59,917 bases of DNA. It comes from CAYTZH01 sp964442285 (GTDB lineage: Bacteria; Myxococcota_A; UBA9160; JAFDET01). A program made the position numbers and the translations under genes. The DNA lies in contig CAYTZH010000033.1 in the NCBI GenBank assembly GCA_964442285.1, positions 1-59,917 of the forward strand. The letters run 5' to 3'. This document shows, one piece after another, positions 7,958 to 16,419 of this stretch; within the stretch, counting starts at the first letter, position 1; every line of letters begins with the position of its first letter. The notes beneath the pieces were generated by a model. It ran no database searches. It worked only from the letters and a program-made list of their open reading frames with translations, and was not told the DNA's origin.

Positions 7958-9148
7958 TTGCTGCCGACCGATACACCCCTCGCGGCCCCGGCCTTCGATC
8001 TTCGGGATCCGGGCCTCATCGAGGATCCCTATCCGCGCCTGGCCGAGCTCCGCCGCGCGCAGCCGGTCCACCGCTTCGCCTGGGAGGGCCGCCCGGTGCG
8101 CGTCCTGACCCGCTATGCGGAGTGCGGCGCCGTCCTGGCGGACGCGCGCTTCGGCCCCCCGGACGTCCTGGCGCCGCCCTTTGCGCTGGGTGGCGAGCGC
8201 TCCCTCCCGGCGGATCTGCTGCGTCAGACGGGCCCGATGACCTCGAGCGTGCTGCCCGACGCGGCGGCGGAGGGTCCGCTCCTGGCCGAGATCCTGGCCG
8301 CGGCGGCGCCCCGGATCCAGGCCTGTGCCGACGGGCTGCTGGAGCGGCTGGGGCGCTCCGGTGGCGACCTGGTGCTGGATCTGGTGGCGCCCCTGGCGGT
8401 GGTGGCGGTCTGCGAGGTGCTCGACGTCCCCGCCGCGGACCGGCCCCTCTTCCACGTCTGGATGCCGGAGCTGGGACGCGCGAGCGGCCTGCCCCGGGAG
8501 GTCTTCCGCGCCCGCACCCGGGCCCAGTCCGCGGTGCGGGTGCTGTTCGAGGTGCTCGAGTCGCGCTCCCGCGCCGTACCGCTGCCCTGCGAGCAGTCCG
8601 ACGTGCCGGCCGCCACCGAGGCGCGCGCATCCGCGGCGCTCCGGATCGCCTTCTCCGGCTACGAGGCCGGGGTCGGGCTCCTCGGCAACGGACTGCTGGC
8701 GCTGGTGCGGCGGCCCGAGGCCCGGGCCGCGGCCGCCGCCGATCCGGAGACGGCCGCCGACGAGATCCTGCGCTTCGATCCGCCGGTCCAGGTCGCCACG
8801 CGGCAGGCCCGCGAGGCAGCCGGGGTGGCCGGCGAGGCGCTCGAGGCCGGGGAGCGCCTCTGGCTGCTGCTGGGCTCCGCGAACCGGGACGAGGCGGTCT
8901 TCGGGGCCGCGGCGGGGTTCGACCCCGGGCGGGCCCGGCACCGCCCGCCGGCGCTGCTGGCGGACGCCGCCGGACCCGGCCATCGCATCGCCCGGGCCCT
9001 GGCGAACGCCATCCTGCCGCGCCTTCCCGAGCTGCCGGAGCTGGCCCTGCGTCCCGGCCTCGCGCGCCGACCGAGCGCCGCGCTCCGGATGCTCGAGCGC
9101 CTTCCCGTGGCGCCCGCTGGGGTTTCCCCGCTTGCGCGCGACGGATAG
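7958..9148 (+). CDS. cytochrome P450-fold protein lacking the haem-ligand cysteine
   Basis: A 396-residue P450 homologue. The TTG start was chosen because GGGGAGGA sits six bases upstream and because the protein then begins like a bacterial P450 (a GTG at 7892 is also in frame). ExxR is present as E269-I-L-R272 in DEILRFDPPVQ, followed by LLLGSANRDEAVF and FDPGRA. The cysteine loop, normally FGxGxHxCxG, reads ADAAGPGHRIARALA with no Cys within 100 residues. The I-helix AGxET motif reads SGYEAG. It probably cannot bind haem through thiolate. A non-catalytic partner role, as in DesVIII/EryCII-type proteins, is possible but unproven. Confidence 0.75.
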   Translation: MLPTDTPLAAPAFDLRDPGLIEDPYPRLAELRRAQPVHRFAWEGRPVRVLTRYAECGAVLADARFGPPDVLAPPFALGGERSLPADLLRQTGPMTSSVLPDAAAEGPLLAEILAAAAPRIQACADGLLERLGRSGGDLVLDLVAPLAVVAVCEVLDVPAADRPLFHVWMPELGRASGLPREVFRARTRAQSAVRVLFEVLESRSRAVPLPCEQSDVPAATEARASAALRIAFSGYEAGVGLLGNGLLALVRRPEARAAAAADPETAADEILRFDPPVQVATRQAREAAGVAGEALEAGERLWLLLGSANRDEAVFGAAAGFDPGRARHRPPALLADAAGPGHRIARALANAILPRLPELPELALRPGLARRPSAALRMLERLPVAPAGVSPLARDG

Positions 9149-9191
9149 GATGCTCTCCGGCGAGCCGTGGGGGGCTTGCCGGGAGGGGACG

Positions 9192-9914
9192 ATGGGTACC
9201 GGTTCCACCGGTTCCGGGCTGGCGTCGCGGAGGGAGCTGCTGGCGGGGGTCCCGCTCTTCTCGATGCTGGACGACAGCGACCTCGAGGGCCTGGCCGAGG
9301 TCGCCTACGCCAAGCGCCTCAAGGCCCGGGCGGAGCTCTTCCACAAGGGCGACGAGGGCAGCCAGGTCTACGTGATCGCGCGGGGTCGCCTGCGGGTGGC
9401 CGCCACCTCGCCCGAGGGCGAGGACGTGCTCTTCACGATCCTGGATCCCGGGGAGGTCTGCGGCGACCTGGCGCTGCTGGCCGGCGGCCAGCGGACCGCG
9501 ACCGCCACGGCGCTGGAGGAGTGCGAGCTCCTCGGCATCGACCGGCGCGACTTCCTGCAGCTCCTGCGGGGTCGACCGGAGATGGCCATCCGCCTGCTGG
9601 AGGTGATGGCCGAGCGGGTGCGCCGCCTGTCGGAGTCGCTCGAGGACAGCGTGTTCCTCAACCTGCCCGCGCGCCTCGCGAAGCGCCTGCTGGCGCTGGC
9701 CGACGCCTACGGCAGCGAGGCGGAGGGCGGCACCCGGATCGGCCTGAAGCTCTCCCAGACGGATCTCGGCACCATGGTGGGAACCAGCCGCGAGAGCGTG
9801 AACAAGACCATGCGGGCCTGGGAGAGCGAGGGCCTGGTCCGCTCGGAGCAGGGCTTCATCACGCTCCTCGACGTGTCGGGGCTGCGGGCGGTGGCCGGCG
9901 CCGCGGACGGCTAG
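9192..9914 (+). CDS. Crp/Fnr-family transcriptional regulator
   Basis: A 240-residue regulator. The cyclic-nucleotide-binding domain covers about residues 20-130. Its phosphate-binding cassette reads PGEVCGDLALLAGGQRTA, with D92 at the usual Glu position and R101 conserved. The C-terminal winged helix has KLSQTDLGTMVGTSRESV, where R200-E201 match the CRP recognition residues and K205 replaces the third (Arg). This fits recognition of TGTGA half-sites such as those at 7869-7906. No Fnr-type cysteine cluster is present. GGGAGGGG precedes the ATG. It shares the strand and probably the transcript of the P450-like gene. Confidence 0.92.
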   Translation: MGTGSTGSGLASRRELLAGVPLFSMLDDSDLEGLAEVAYAKRLKARAELFHKGDEGSQVYVIARGRLRVAATSPEGEDVLFTILDPGEVCGDLALLAGGQRTATATALEECELLGIDRRDFLQLLRGRPEMAIRLLEVMAERVRRLSESLEDSVFLNLPARLAKRLLALADAYGSEAEGGTRIGLKLSQTDLGTMVGTSRESVNKTMRAWESEGLVRSEQGFITLLDVSGLRAVAGAADG

Positions 9915-9922
9915 GGCGCATC

Positions 9923-10384
9923 GTGGAGCTCCGGGAGGCGGCCGATCGCCTCGCCCTCGCCGAGGTCCTGCAGCGCTACTTCCACGCGCTGGACACCCGG
10001 GACTACCCCCTGCTGGATCGCGTCTTCAGTCCCGACGCGCGCTTGCTCTACGACATGGGGGACGGCGGCACCGAGGTGGCCTACCCGGTGATGCGCGCGC
10101 AGCTCGAGCGGTTCAACGCCGCCTTCCTCTGGACCCAGCACATGGCGGGGCTGCCCCTGCTCGAGGTCGACGGCGAGGGCGCGCGCAGCACCCTCGGACT
10201 GCGGGCACTCCACGTCCAGGAGACGGCCGAGGGCGAGCGGAGCACCTGGCTCGTCTACGGCACCTATCGCGACCGGCACGTCCGTACGCCCGACGGCTGG
10301 CGCATCCGGCACCGGCACTTCAGGGCCCACCACACCGAGGGGCAGCTCCTGCCGGCGGACCGGCTTCGTCGCGGGATGGGCTGA
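9923..10384 (+). CDS. SnoaL-like/NTF2-fold protein
   Basis: A 153-residue protein of the SnoaL_4 type. It starts with a helix (DRLALAEVLQRYFHALDTRDY) followed by LLDRVFSPDARLLYDMG, and ends with the strand WLVYGTYRDRHVRTPDGWRI, the usual pattern of this alpha+beta barrel. Relatives include polyketide cyclases, dehydratases, isomerases and many uncharacterised proteins. The GTG start lies eight bases after the stop of the Crp-like gene. Its 3' end overlaps the convergent MFS gene by 65 bases. The substrate cannot be inferred. Confidence 0.75.
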   Translation: MELREAADRLALAEVLQRYFHALDTRDYPLLDRVFSPDARLLYDMGDGGTEVAYPVMRAQLERFNAAFLWTQHMAGLPLLEVDGEGARSTLGLRALHVQETAEGERSTWLVYGTYRDRHVRTPDGWRIRHRHFRAHHTEGQLLPADRLRRGMG

Positions 10385-11534
10385 AGGCCCCGCCCGCGGG
10401 CAGGGGCGGAACCCGCGCCAGCACCAGCAGGGCCCCGAGTGCGCAGAGCCCGGCCACGACGAAGACAGGCGGGTAGCCCCGCGCCTCGGCGAGCAATCCC
10501 AATCCGAACTGGCCGGCCGCGACCCCCACGTTGAAGGCGCCGTTGAACAGCGCCATCACCTTGCCGCGTTCCCGGGGCCCCACCCCGGTCACGGCCAGGG
10601 CGTTGAAGGTCGGGTAGAAGATCCCGTGGGCCACGCCGAAGGCCGCGCCCACGGGCACCAGTCCCAGCCGGCCGAGCTCCGCCAACCCGGCGACCGAGGC
10701 GGTGTAGGCCACCAGGGCGATCGCCGTGAGCCGGCCGTAGCCCAGCCTTTCGGCGAACGGGCCGACGGCGAGGCGCGCGGCCACCGCGGCGATCGTGTAG
10801 GCGACGAAGAAGCTGCGCAGCTCGTGGATCCCCAGCTCCAGGGCGAAGGGCTGGTGGAAGGTGAAGGCCGCGCCGAAGGCGGCGCCCACGAGAGCCACCA
10901 CTGCGCTGATGGCGCGCATGCGCGGGTGGCGGGCCACCGCCCAGAATCCGGGCGCGACCTCGTTGTGGGCGGGCTGGCGGGTGTCGCGCACGCGCCGCGA
11001 CAGCAGGCAGGAGACCAGGGAGGCCGCCGCCGACATCGCGAAGGCCGGCTTCCAGCCCGCGCGGTCGGCGAGGGTCTCCACCACCACCGGGGCGACGGCG
11101 TTCATCGAGAGCATGGTGAGCCCGAAGATCCCGAGAGCGAGGGCCAGGCGTCCGGGCGGGGCCTCGTCGACGGCCAGGGTGGAGCCCGCCACGAAGGCCA
11201 TGGCGAAGGCCGCCCCCTGGAGCACCCGCAGCACGAAGATCGCGGGGCCGAGGGCGTCGATCCAGACGAAGCCCAGGGAGGCCACCGCCATCAGCAGCGC
11301 GCCCGCGGTCATGAAGCCGCGGCGGCCGGAGCGGTCCACGAGGATGCCCATGGTCGGCTGCAGGAGCACCGCCGTCACGTAGAACGCGGCGGTCACCGCA
11401 CCGATCGCCGCGGGTCCGCCGGCGAGCTCGGTGGCGACGTACTTGGGCAGCAGGAAGAAGCTCGAGAAGGCGAAGCCGAAGCTGGCCTGGGCCAGGAGCA
11501 GCGCCACGAAGCTCCTCGTGAACAGATCCGCCAT
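10320..11534 (-). CDS. MFS transporter
   Basis: A 404-residue major facilitator superfamily protein with about twelve hydrophobic helices. The family loop between helices 2 and 3 is seen in GILVDRSGRRGFMTAGALL, and its repeat copy in GPFAERLGYGRLTAIALV. The C-terminal tail after the last helix is short, Pro/Gly-rich and cytoplasmic. The ATG at 11534 was preferred over the GTG at 11543 because GGAG lies eight bases before it but directly abuts the GTG. The substrate is unknown. It overlaps the convergent SnoaL-like gene. Confidence 0.88.
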   Translation of the reverse strand: MADLFTRSFVALLLAQASFGFAFSSFFLLPKYVATELAGGPAAIGAVTAAFYVTAVLLQPTMGILVDRSGRRGFMTAGALLMAVASLGFVWIDALGPAIFVLRVLQGAAFAMAFVAGSTLAVDEAPPGRLALALGIFGLTMLSMNAVAPVVVETLADRAGWKPAFAMSAAASLVSCLLSRRVRDTRQPAHNEVAPGFWAVARHPRMRAISAVVALVGAAFGAAFTFHQPFALELGIHELRSFFVAYTIAAVAARLAVGPFAERLGYGRLTAIALVAYTASVAGLAELGRLGLVPVGAAFGVAHGIFYPTFNALAVTGVGPRERGKVMALFNGAFNVGVAAGQFGLGLLAEARGYPPVFVVAGLCALGALLVLARVPPLPAGGAFSPSRDEAGPPAGAAPRCGGP

Positions 11535-11657
11535 GGCGGGCACTCCGCTCGCGCGTCGGGCGCGCGGCCGGCTCCGCCGTCGGCCGGGGGGATCGGGGTG
11601 TCGTCGTCTGCGGGGACCCCTCCGGCCGGAACGGCGGAAGGGGTTGCAGGTCTCGGT

Positions 11658-11765
11658 CTAGACCGGAGCTCCCTCCGCCCGCATCGTGCCCCAGAGCTTC
11701 CAGCACGACGCGACGACGGCCGTGTGTACCGGGATGACGAGGATGGCGGCGAGCCGATCGACCAT
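11658..11765 (-). CDS. possible 35-residue membrane peptide
   Basis: This short ATG-started frame encodes one hydrophobic segment (RLAAILVIPVHTAVVASCW) followed by a short tail. It fills part of the 266-base interval between the MFS gene and the Gfo/Idh gene on the same strand. No ribosome-binding site is clear and no family was recognised. It may be chance. The rest of that interval shows nothing further. Confidence 0.15.
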   Translation of the reverse strand: MVDRLAAILVIPVHTAVVASCWKLWGTMRAEGAPV

Positions 11766-11800
11766 GATGGGCAGGGTGTATCGCGAGCGACCCGCTTCCG

Positions 11801-12922
11801 TCAAGCGGAGATCTCGCGAAGGTCCACCTCGCGGGACTCCTCGGCGCTGCGGGTCGCCGCCAGCGCGAAGGTCAGGGTGCGCCGCGCCTCCGCCAGATCC
11901 TGGGCGGGCTGACGTCCCCGGACGAGGGCGTCCACGAAGTCGAGGCCGCCCAGGCGGAACGACTCGGCCCAGTCGGTGGCCAGGTCGTGGAACGCCCGCA
12001 CCTCGCCCTCCCGGTAGAGCACCAGGGCGGGCTCCTCGAGGAGCTTGCCGGTGCAGCGGTTCACCCAGAGGATCCCCTCGGTGCCGTGGATCTCCATGCG
12101 GTCGTCGCTCACGTAGTAGCGGGAGCGGACGCGCATCCCGAGCGACGCGATCACCTCCCAGGAGCCGAAGCGGGGCGGGTCGCCCGCGTAGCGCCAGCTG
12201 ATCAGCGCCGGCCCGTCGTACCAGGCGTCCTCGCCGAGCCGGAACCAGTGGATGAAGGCATGGACCCGCTCCGGCTCGGCCGGCACGAAGAAGCGCGCCA
12301 TGTTGAAGCAGTGGTAGCCGTGGTCGAAGGTCGTCGGGCCGCCGCCGCAGTCCTCCCGGCGCATCCGCCAGGCCTGGGTGCGGGGGCCGATCTCCCAGCC
12401 CTCGTCGAGGCGGCCGCCCGCGGTCTTGATGCGCACCGAGAGCGGCGTGCCGATGGCGCCCTCGTCCACCAGCGCGCGGGCCTTCACGTGGGGCGGGTAG
12501 TGCATGAAGTTCTCGAAGACCCTCAGGGTGCGGCCGCTGCCCTCGGCGGCGCGAGCGACGCGCTCCAGCTCCGCCAGGGTGCGGGTGGGCGGCTTCTGGA
12601 GCGAGACGTGCTTGCCGGCCTCGAGCGCGGCCACCGCCTGCGCGGCGTGGAGGTGGTGCGGGGTGAGGATCTCCACGGCGTCGACGTCCGGGTCCGCCAG
12701 GAGCTGCTCGGGGTCGCGGTAGGTGCGACGGGCGCCCCAGGCTTCGGCGCGGCGTCGGGCGAGCGCTTCGTCCACGTCGCAGACGGCCACGATCTCGGCG
12801 TCGGGATGCTCCAGGTAGCCGAGGCACTGCAGGTCGGCGATGCGACCGGCTCCGAGGAAGCCGAGCCGCACGCGTTCCGCACCGGCCCTGGAGCTCCCGG
12901 GCCCGCCTCCCTCGCTGGCCAT
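11801..12922 (-). CDS. Gfo/Idh/MocA-family oxidoreductase
   Basis: A 373-residue NAD(P)-dependent oxidoreductase. The N-terminal Rossmann fold starts with RLGFLGAGRIADLQ (about 19-32), then EIVAVCDVDEALA. The family EKP motif appears as LQKPPTRTLAELE. A C-terminal alpha/beta domain carries FDHGYHCFNMARFF and DDRMEIHGTEG. Such enzymes act on sugars, inositols or similar polyols; the substrate is not predictable here. The annotated ATG shares bases with the ATG of the divergent hydrolase (CATG at 12920-12923). The GTG at residue 18, immediately before the Rossmann strand, is an alternative start. Confidence 0.85.
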   Translation of the reverse strand: MASEGGGPGSSRAGAERVRLGFLGAGRIADLQCLGYLEHPDAEIVAVCDVDEALARRRAEAWGARRTYRDPEQLLADPDVDAVEILTPHHLHAAQAVAALEAGKHVSLQKPPTRTLAELERVARAAEGSGRTLRVFENFMHYPPHVKARALVDEGAIGTPLSVRIKTAGGRLDEGWEIGPRTQAWRMRREDCGGGPTTFDHGYHCFNMARFFVPAEPERVHAFIHWFRLGEDAWYDGPALISWRYAGDPPRFGSWEVIASLGMRVRSRYYVSDDRMEIHGTEGILWVNRCTGKLLEEPALVLYREGEVRAFHDLATDWAESFRLGGLDFVDALVRGRQPAQDLAEARRTLTFALAATRSAEESREVDLREISA

Positions 12923-13769
12923 GGGCGCAGTCTATCAGTACGCTCGCCCGGCCGTGCCCCAGAAGTACTTCTCCGTCGACGGCGTCGCGACGTTCGTCCA
13001 TCACACCGGGGCCACCACGCTGCCGGACGAGCCGCCGGATGTGTCGCGGGGATCGGCCGTCGTGTGCCTGCACGGCTCGGGCGGCAACGGCGCCGTCTTC
13101 ACACCCCTGCTGGAGGCGCTGGCCGCACGCCACAGCCCCCTGGCCTTCGACCAGCCCGGTCACGGCCGCTCGGGCGGTCTCGACAGCCTCGGCTCGCTCG
13201 CGCGCATGGCCGCCTTCACCGGGGCCGTGGTGGCGAAGCTCGGGCTGCGCGAGCCGGTGCTGCTCGGACACTCCCTGGGCGGCGCCGTGGCCCTGGAGGC
13301 GGCCCTCTCCTGGCCGGAGCCGCCGCGGGCGCTGGTCCTCCTGGGCAGCGCCGATCGCTTCCCCGCCCTGCCCGACGGGGCGCTCGAGGCCCTGCAGGAC
13401 GTGGTGGCGGGCCGGGCCCGACGACCCTTCGACCGCTCCGCCTGGTCGCCGTCGACGCCCGACGACGTGGTCCGCCGGGGCTTTCTCGAGGATCTGAAGA
13501 CCGACCCCCGCACGACGCTGGGCGACCTGCAGGCCGTGCCCCGCGACGACGCGCTATCGGAGCGCATCGACGCCCTGGCCGTGCCGACGCTGATCCTGGT
13601 GGGTGCGGACGAGGGCGCGGGCCTGCGCGAGGCGGCAGAGGGCCTGACCGCGCGTCTGTCCCGGGCCCGCTTCCAGGCCATCGAGGGGGCCGGTCACATG
13701 CTGCCCTTCGAGCAGCCCGGGCCGGTGGCTGAGGCCACCGAGGCCTTCCTGGCGGAGCTCGACAGATGA
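12921..13769 (+). CDS. alpha/beta-fold hydrolase
   Basis: A 282-residue alpha/beta hydrolase. The oxyanion region is VVCLHGSGGNGAVF, the nucleophile elbow is GHSLGG, the acid is probably in LILVGADEGAG, and the histidine is in EGAGHMLPFE. It likely cleaves an ester, thioester or C-C bond. The ATG coincides with the divergent oxidoreductase start; a GTG at 12954 (VPQKYFSV) would leave room for a promoter. It is the first gene of a six-gene operon and overlaps the thiolase-like gene by four bases (ATGA). That context suggests a role in breakdown of acyl-CoA or cyclic carbon skeletons. Confidence 0.82.
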   Translation: MGAVYQYARPAVPQKYFSVDGVATFVHHTGATTLPDEPPDVSRGSAVVCLHGSGGNGAVFTPLLEALAARHSPLAFDQPGHGRSGGLDSLGSLARMAAFTGAVVAKLGLREPVLLGHSLGGAVALEAALSWPEPPRALVLLGSADRFPALPDGALEALQDVVAGRARRPFDRSAWSPSTPDDVVRRGFLEDLKTDPRTTLGDLQAVPRDDALSERIDALAVPTLILVGADEGAGLREAAEGLTARLSRARFQAIEGAGHMLPFEQPGPVAEATEAFLAELDR

Positions 13770-14923
13770 GTGTGTCGGGACGGGCGGCGATCGTCGGCGC
13801 CTACGAGCATCCCACTCGCTGGGCGCCCGAGAAGAGCGAGTCCCAGATCATGGCCGAGGCCGCGCAAGGCGCGCTCTCCCAGTGCGGCCTCTCGCTCTCG
13901 GACGTCGACGGCCTCTGGAACGCCGGCATGAGTCCGAACCCGATGGCGGTGGTGCAGCTCGCTGAGTACCTGAACCTGAAGCCCCGCTATCTGGATGGGA
14001 CCAACCTCGGCGGCTCCTCCTTCGTGGCCCACGTGGGCCACGCCGCCGGGGCGATCCAGGCCGGCCTCTGCGAGGTGGCCCTGATCCTCTACGGCAGCAC
14101 CGCCGCCTCCCAGGCCATGGCCATCGGCACCGGCGGTCGCGGCGGCGGCGACGCAGCGGCCGGCTTCGTCTCCCCCTACGGCTTCACCACGGTGGGGGGC
14201 TACGCGCTGGTCGCGCGACGCCACATGCACGCGTACGGCACCACCCCGGCCCAGCTCGCCGAGATCGCGGTGGGCACCCGGGGCCACGCCTGCCTGAATC
14301 CGGACGCGAAGATGCGCACGCCCATCACGGTCGAGGACGTCCTCGCCAGCCGCATGATCTCGGATCCGCTGCACCTGCTCGACTGCTGCATCATCAGCGA
14401 CGGCGGCGGCGCGGTGGTCGTCACCTCCCTGGAGCGGGCCCGGGATCTCGACGCGACCCCCGTCCGGGTGCTGGGCTGCGGCGAGGCCGTCTGGCATCGG
14501 GAGCTCGGGGCGCCCGACCTCCTGCAGCTGGCGGCGCGGGACTCCGGGACCCGGGCCTTCGACATGGCCGGGCTCGGTCCCGACGACGTGGACCTGTGCA
14601 CGATCTACGACTCCTTCACGATCACCGTGCTCGCCACCCTCGAGAACCTCGGGTTCTGCAAGCCGGGGGAGGGCGGCGCCTTCGTCGAGGGCGGGCGGAT
14701 CCGACTGGGCGGCGCGCTGCCCGTGAACCCCGACGGCGGCGGGCTGTCCTCGAATCACCCCGGAATGCGCGGCATCTTCCTGGTGATCGAGGCGGTCCGA
14801 CAGCTTCGGGGCGGTTGCGGTCCGCGCCAGGTGGTGGGCGCCGAGGTCGCGCTGGTGCACGGCACCGGCGGCCTGTTGTCGACGCTCCACAGCGGCGCGA
14901 CCCTGCTGCTGGCGAGGGACTGA
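13766..14923 (+). CDS. thiolase-fold protein without catalytic cysteines (Ltp2-aldolase-like)
   Basis: A 385-residue protein of the SCP2-thiolase superfamily. The N-terminal reactive cysteine is replaced: the usual NxxCxSG reads N80-L-G-G83-S-S. The C-terminal Cys position reads VHGTGG with H365. SCP2 thiolases usually have HDCF where this protein has Y281 in IYDSF. NPDGGGLSSNHP keeps a histidine (H331). This pattern matches steroid side-chain aldolases of the Ltp2 type, which work with a DUF35 partner, and a DUF35 gene follows 34 bases downstream. A retro-aldol cleavage of a beta-hydroxyacyl-CoA is therefore plausible. Thiolase activity is unlikely. Confidence 0.78.
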   Translation: MSVSGRAAIVGAYEHPTRWAPEKSESQIMAEAAQGALSQCGLSLSDVDGLWNAGMSPNPMAVVQLAEYLNLKPRYLDGTNLGGSSFVAHVGHAAGAIQAGLCEVALILYGSTAASQAMAIGTGGRGGGDAAAGFVSPYGFTTVGGYALVARRHMHAYGTTPAQLAEIAVGTRGHACLNPDAKMRTPITVEDVLASRMISDPLHLLDCCIISDGGGAVVVTSLERARDLDATPVRVLGCGEAVWHRELGAPDLLQLAARDSGTRAFDMAGLGPDDVDLCTIYDSFTITVLATLENLGFCKPGEGGAFVEGGRIRLGGALPVNPDGGGLSSNHPGMRGIFLVIEAVRQLRGGCGPRQVVGAEVALVHGTGGLLSTLHSGATLLLARD

Positions 14924-14957
14924 GGGTCGGGGGCACGAAGGGCCGGGGACACGAGGG

Positions 14958-15365
14958 ATGACCGAGCTGCGCAATCCGACGCCCGCGGTGGACTGGGAGA
15001 CGCGGCCCTGGTGGGAGGCCTGCGCCCGCGGCGAGCTGGTGCTCCAGCGCTGCCGGGACTGCGGCAGCCTTCAGCACCGGCCCCGGGCGGTCTGCGTGAG
15101 CTGTCTCTCGGACCGGGTCGGCTGGGAGCGGGCGAGCGGTCGGGGCACGGTGTACAGCTTCACGATCACCCACCAGAACCACGCGCCGCCCTTCCGCGAA
15201 GCGCTCCCGTACGTGCTGGCGGACGTCGCCCTGGAGGAGGGGCCCCGGGTGCTCGCCAACCTGGTGGGCTGCGCGCCCGCGGACGTGCGGGTGGGGCTGC
15301 CCGTGGTGGTCGACTTTGGCCCCGCCGACGGCGACCTCGCGGTGCCGAGGTTCCGCCCGGCATGA
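14958..15365 (+). CDS. DUF35 OB-fold zinc-ribbon protein
   Basis: A 135-residue protein with the DUF35 layout: an N-terminal helix, a rubredoxin-like zinc ribbon with C32-x2-C35 and C46-x2-C49, and a C-terminal OB-fold (GTVYSFTITHQNHAPPF, VLADVALEEGPRVLANLVG). Members bind thiolase-fold enzymes and acyl-CoA, as ChsH2-DUF35 does with Ltp2 and as in archaeal HMG-CoA synthase complexes. Its place directly after a cysteine-less thiolase-fold gene supports such a complex. GAGGG precedes the ATG, and its stop overlaps the PHP gene by four bases. Confidence 0.9.
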   Translation: MTELRNPTPAVDWETRPWWEACARGELVLQRCRDCGSLQHRPRAVCVSCLSDRVGWERASGRGTVYSFTITHQNHAPPFREALPYVLADVALEEGPRVLANLVGCAPADVRVGLPVVVDFGPADGDLAVPRFRPA

Positions 15366-15988
15366 TCCTCGACCTCCACAACCACTCGGTCGTCTCCGAC
15401 GACGGGCGCGCCCGGGTGGAGAGCTACTGCCAGTGGATCCGCAAGCGCGAGCTGCCGCTCGACGGCTTCGTCCTCACCGAGCACAGGCAGTTCGACGCGG
15501 CCTCGGACTACCGCGCCCTCGAGGATCGCTTCGCCCTGCGCATCCTGAAGGGCAGCGAGGTGGAGACCGAGTACGGCCACGTGCTGGTCTTCGGCGTGAA
15601 CGACGACCTCCGCGCCGCCTTCGACTTCGGCCGGGTGGACCTCCCGCTGGCGACGGTGCTGGAAGCGTCCGCCCGCTGCGGCGCCGTCGCGGTTCCCTGT
15701 CACCCCGGGCGGCCCAACGTGGGCCTCTGCAGCCACTACGAGACCCTCGGGCCCGCGGTCGGGGTGGAGATCGTCGAGACCCACAGCGGCGGCAGTCGCG
15801 CCGGAGAGGACGCGGCGGCCCAGTCGCTGGCGGAGCGCCACGGCTATCGGGGCGTCGGCGGCAGCGATGCCCACATCGTGAGCCACATCGGGCGCTGCGC
15901 CACCCGCTTTCCGCGGGAGGTCCGCGACGAGGCCGACCTCGCCGCGGCGCTCCGGGAGGGAGGATTCGAGGCCGTGCGATGGACCTAG
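15362..15988 (+). CDS. PHP-domain phosphoesterase-like protein
   Basis: A 208-residue single-domain PHP protein, probably metal-dependent. Metal-binding motifs are LHNHSVVSDDG at the N-terminus, LTEHRQF, KGSEVETEYGHVLVFG, VPCHPGRP, and the C-terminal GSDAH. Family members hydrolyse phosphoesters such as histidinol phosphate, 3',5'-bisphosphates or nucleic acid ends. It overlaps the DUF35 gene by four bases and the first MaoC gene by ten, so it is locked inside the acyl-CoA operon even though a phosphoesterase is not expected there. A hydrolase acting on a CoA- or cofactor-derived phosphate is speculative. Confidence 0.8.
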   Translation: MILDLHNHSVVSDDGRARVESYCQWIRKRELPLDGFVLTEHRQFDAASDYRALEDRFALRILKGSEVETEYGHVLVFGVNDDLRAAFDFGRVDLPLATVLEASARCGAVAVPCHPGRPNVGLCSHYETLGPAVGVEIVETHSGGSRAGEDAAAQSLAERHGYRGVGGSDAHIVSHIGRCATRFPREVRDEADLAAALREGGFEAVRWT

Positions 15989-16419
15989 CGCAGCTGCGCA
16001 GGGACTGGGTGGGTGTGGTGTTCGACACCACGGAGTTCCACGTGGATCCCGAGAAGACCGTGGCCTTCGCCCGGGCCTGCGGCGAGACGGATCCGCGCTT
16101 CACCGATCCCGGGCATCCCGCGTTCCAGGCGCCCGTCACCTACACCGCGCGCTTCACCAGCCAGCGGGTCATGCCCGAGGGCTTTCCGGCGGGGGACTTC
16201 CGGCGCCTGTTCGACGGCGGCAAGTGCGTCGAGGCCCACGCGCCCGTGCCCGCGCCCGGCACCCTGGTGGCGACCAGCCAGATCGCCGACGTCTACGAGA
16301 AGACCGGTCGCTCCGGCAACATGCTCTTCCTCGTGCACCGGATGGAGTTCCGCAGTCCCGAGGGCAGCACGCTGCTCTCCACCGTGGACTGGCGACTCAT
16401 CCAACGGGAGGCGAGCTGA
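15979..16419 (+). CDS. MaoC-like hotdog subunit (FAS1 dehydratase N-terminal type)
   Basis: A 146-residue single hotdog domain of the N-terminal MaoC/FAS1_DH type. The region normally carrying the hydratase motif reads ARACGETDPRFTDPGHPAF, without the catalytic His. That is usual for the structural or acyl-binding half of two-subunit (R)-enoyl-CoA hydratases such as HadA/HadB or ChsH1/ChsH2. The next gene encodes the complementary subunit and starts on the last base of this stop codon, so a heterodimer is likely. It would hydrate an enoyl-CoA and supply the beta-hydroxyacyl-CoA for the Ltp2-like protein. Confidence 0.82.
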   Translation: MDLAQLRRDWVGVVFDTTEFHVDPEKTVAFARACGETDPRFTDPGHPAFQAPVTYTARFTSQRVMPEGFPAGDFRRLFDGGKCVEAHAPVPAPGTLVATSQIADVYEKTGRSGNMLFLVHRMEFRSPEGSTLLSTVDWRLIQREAS

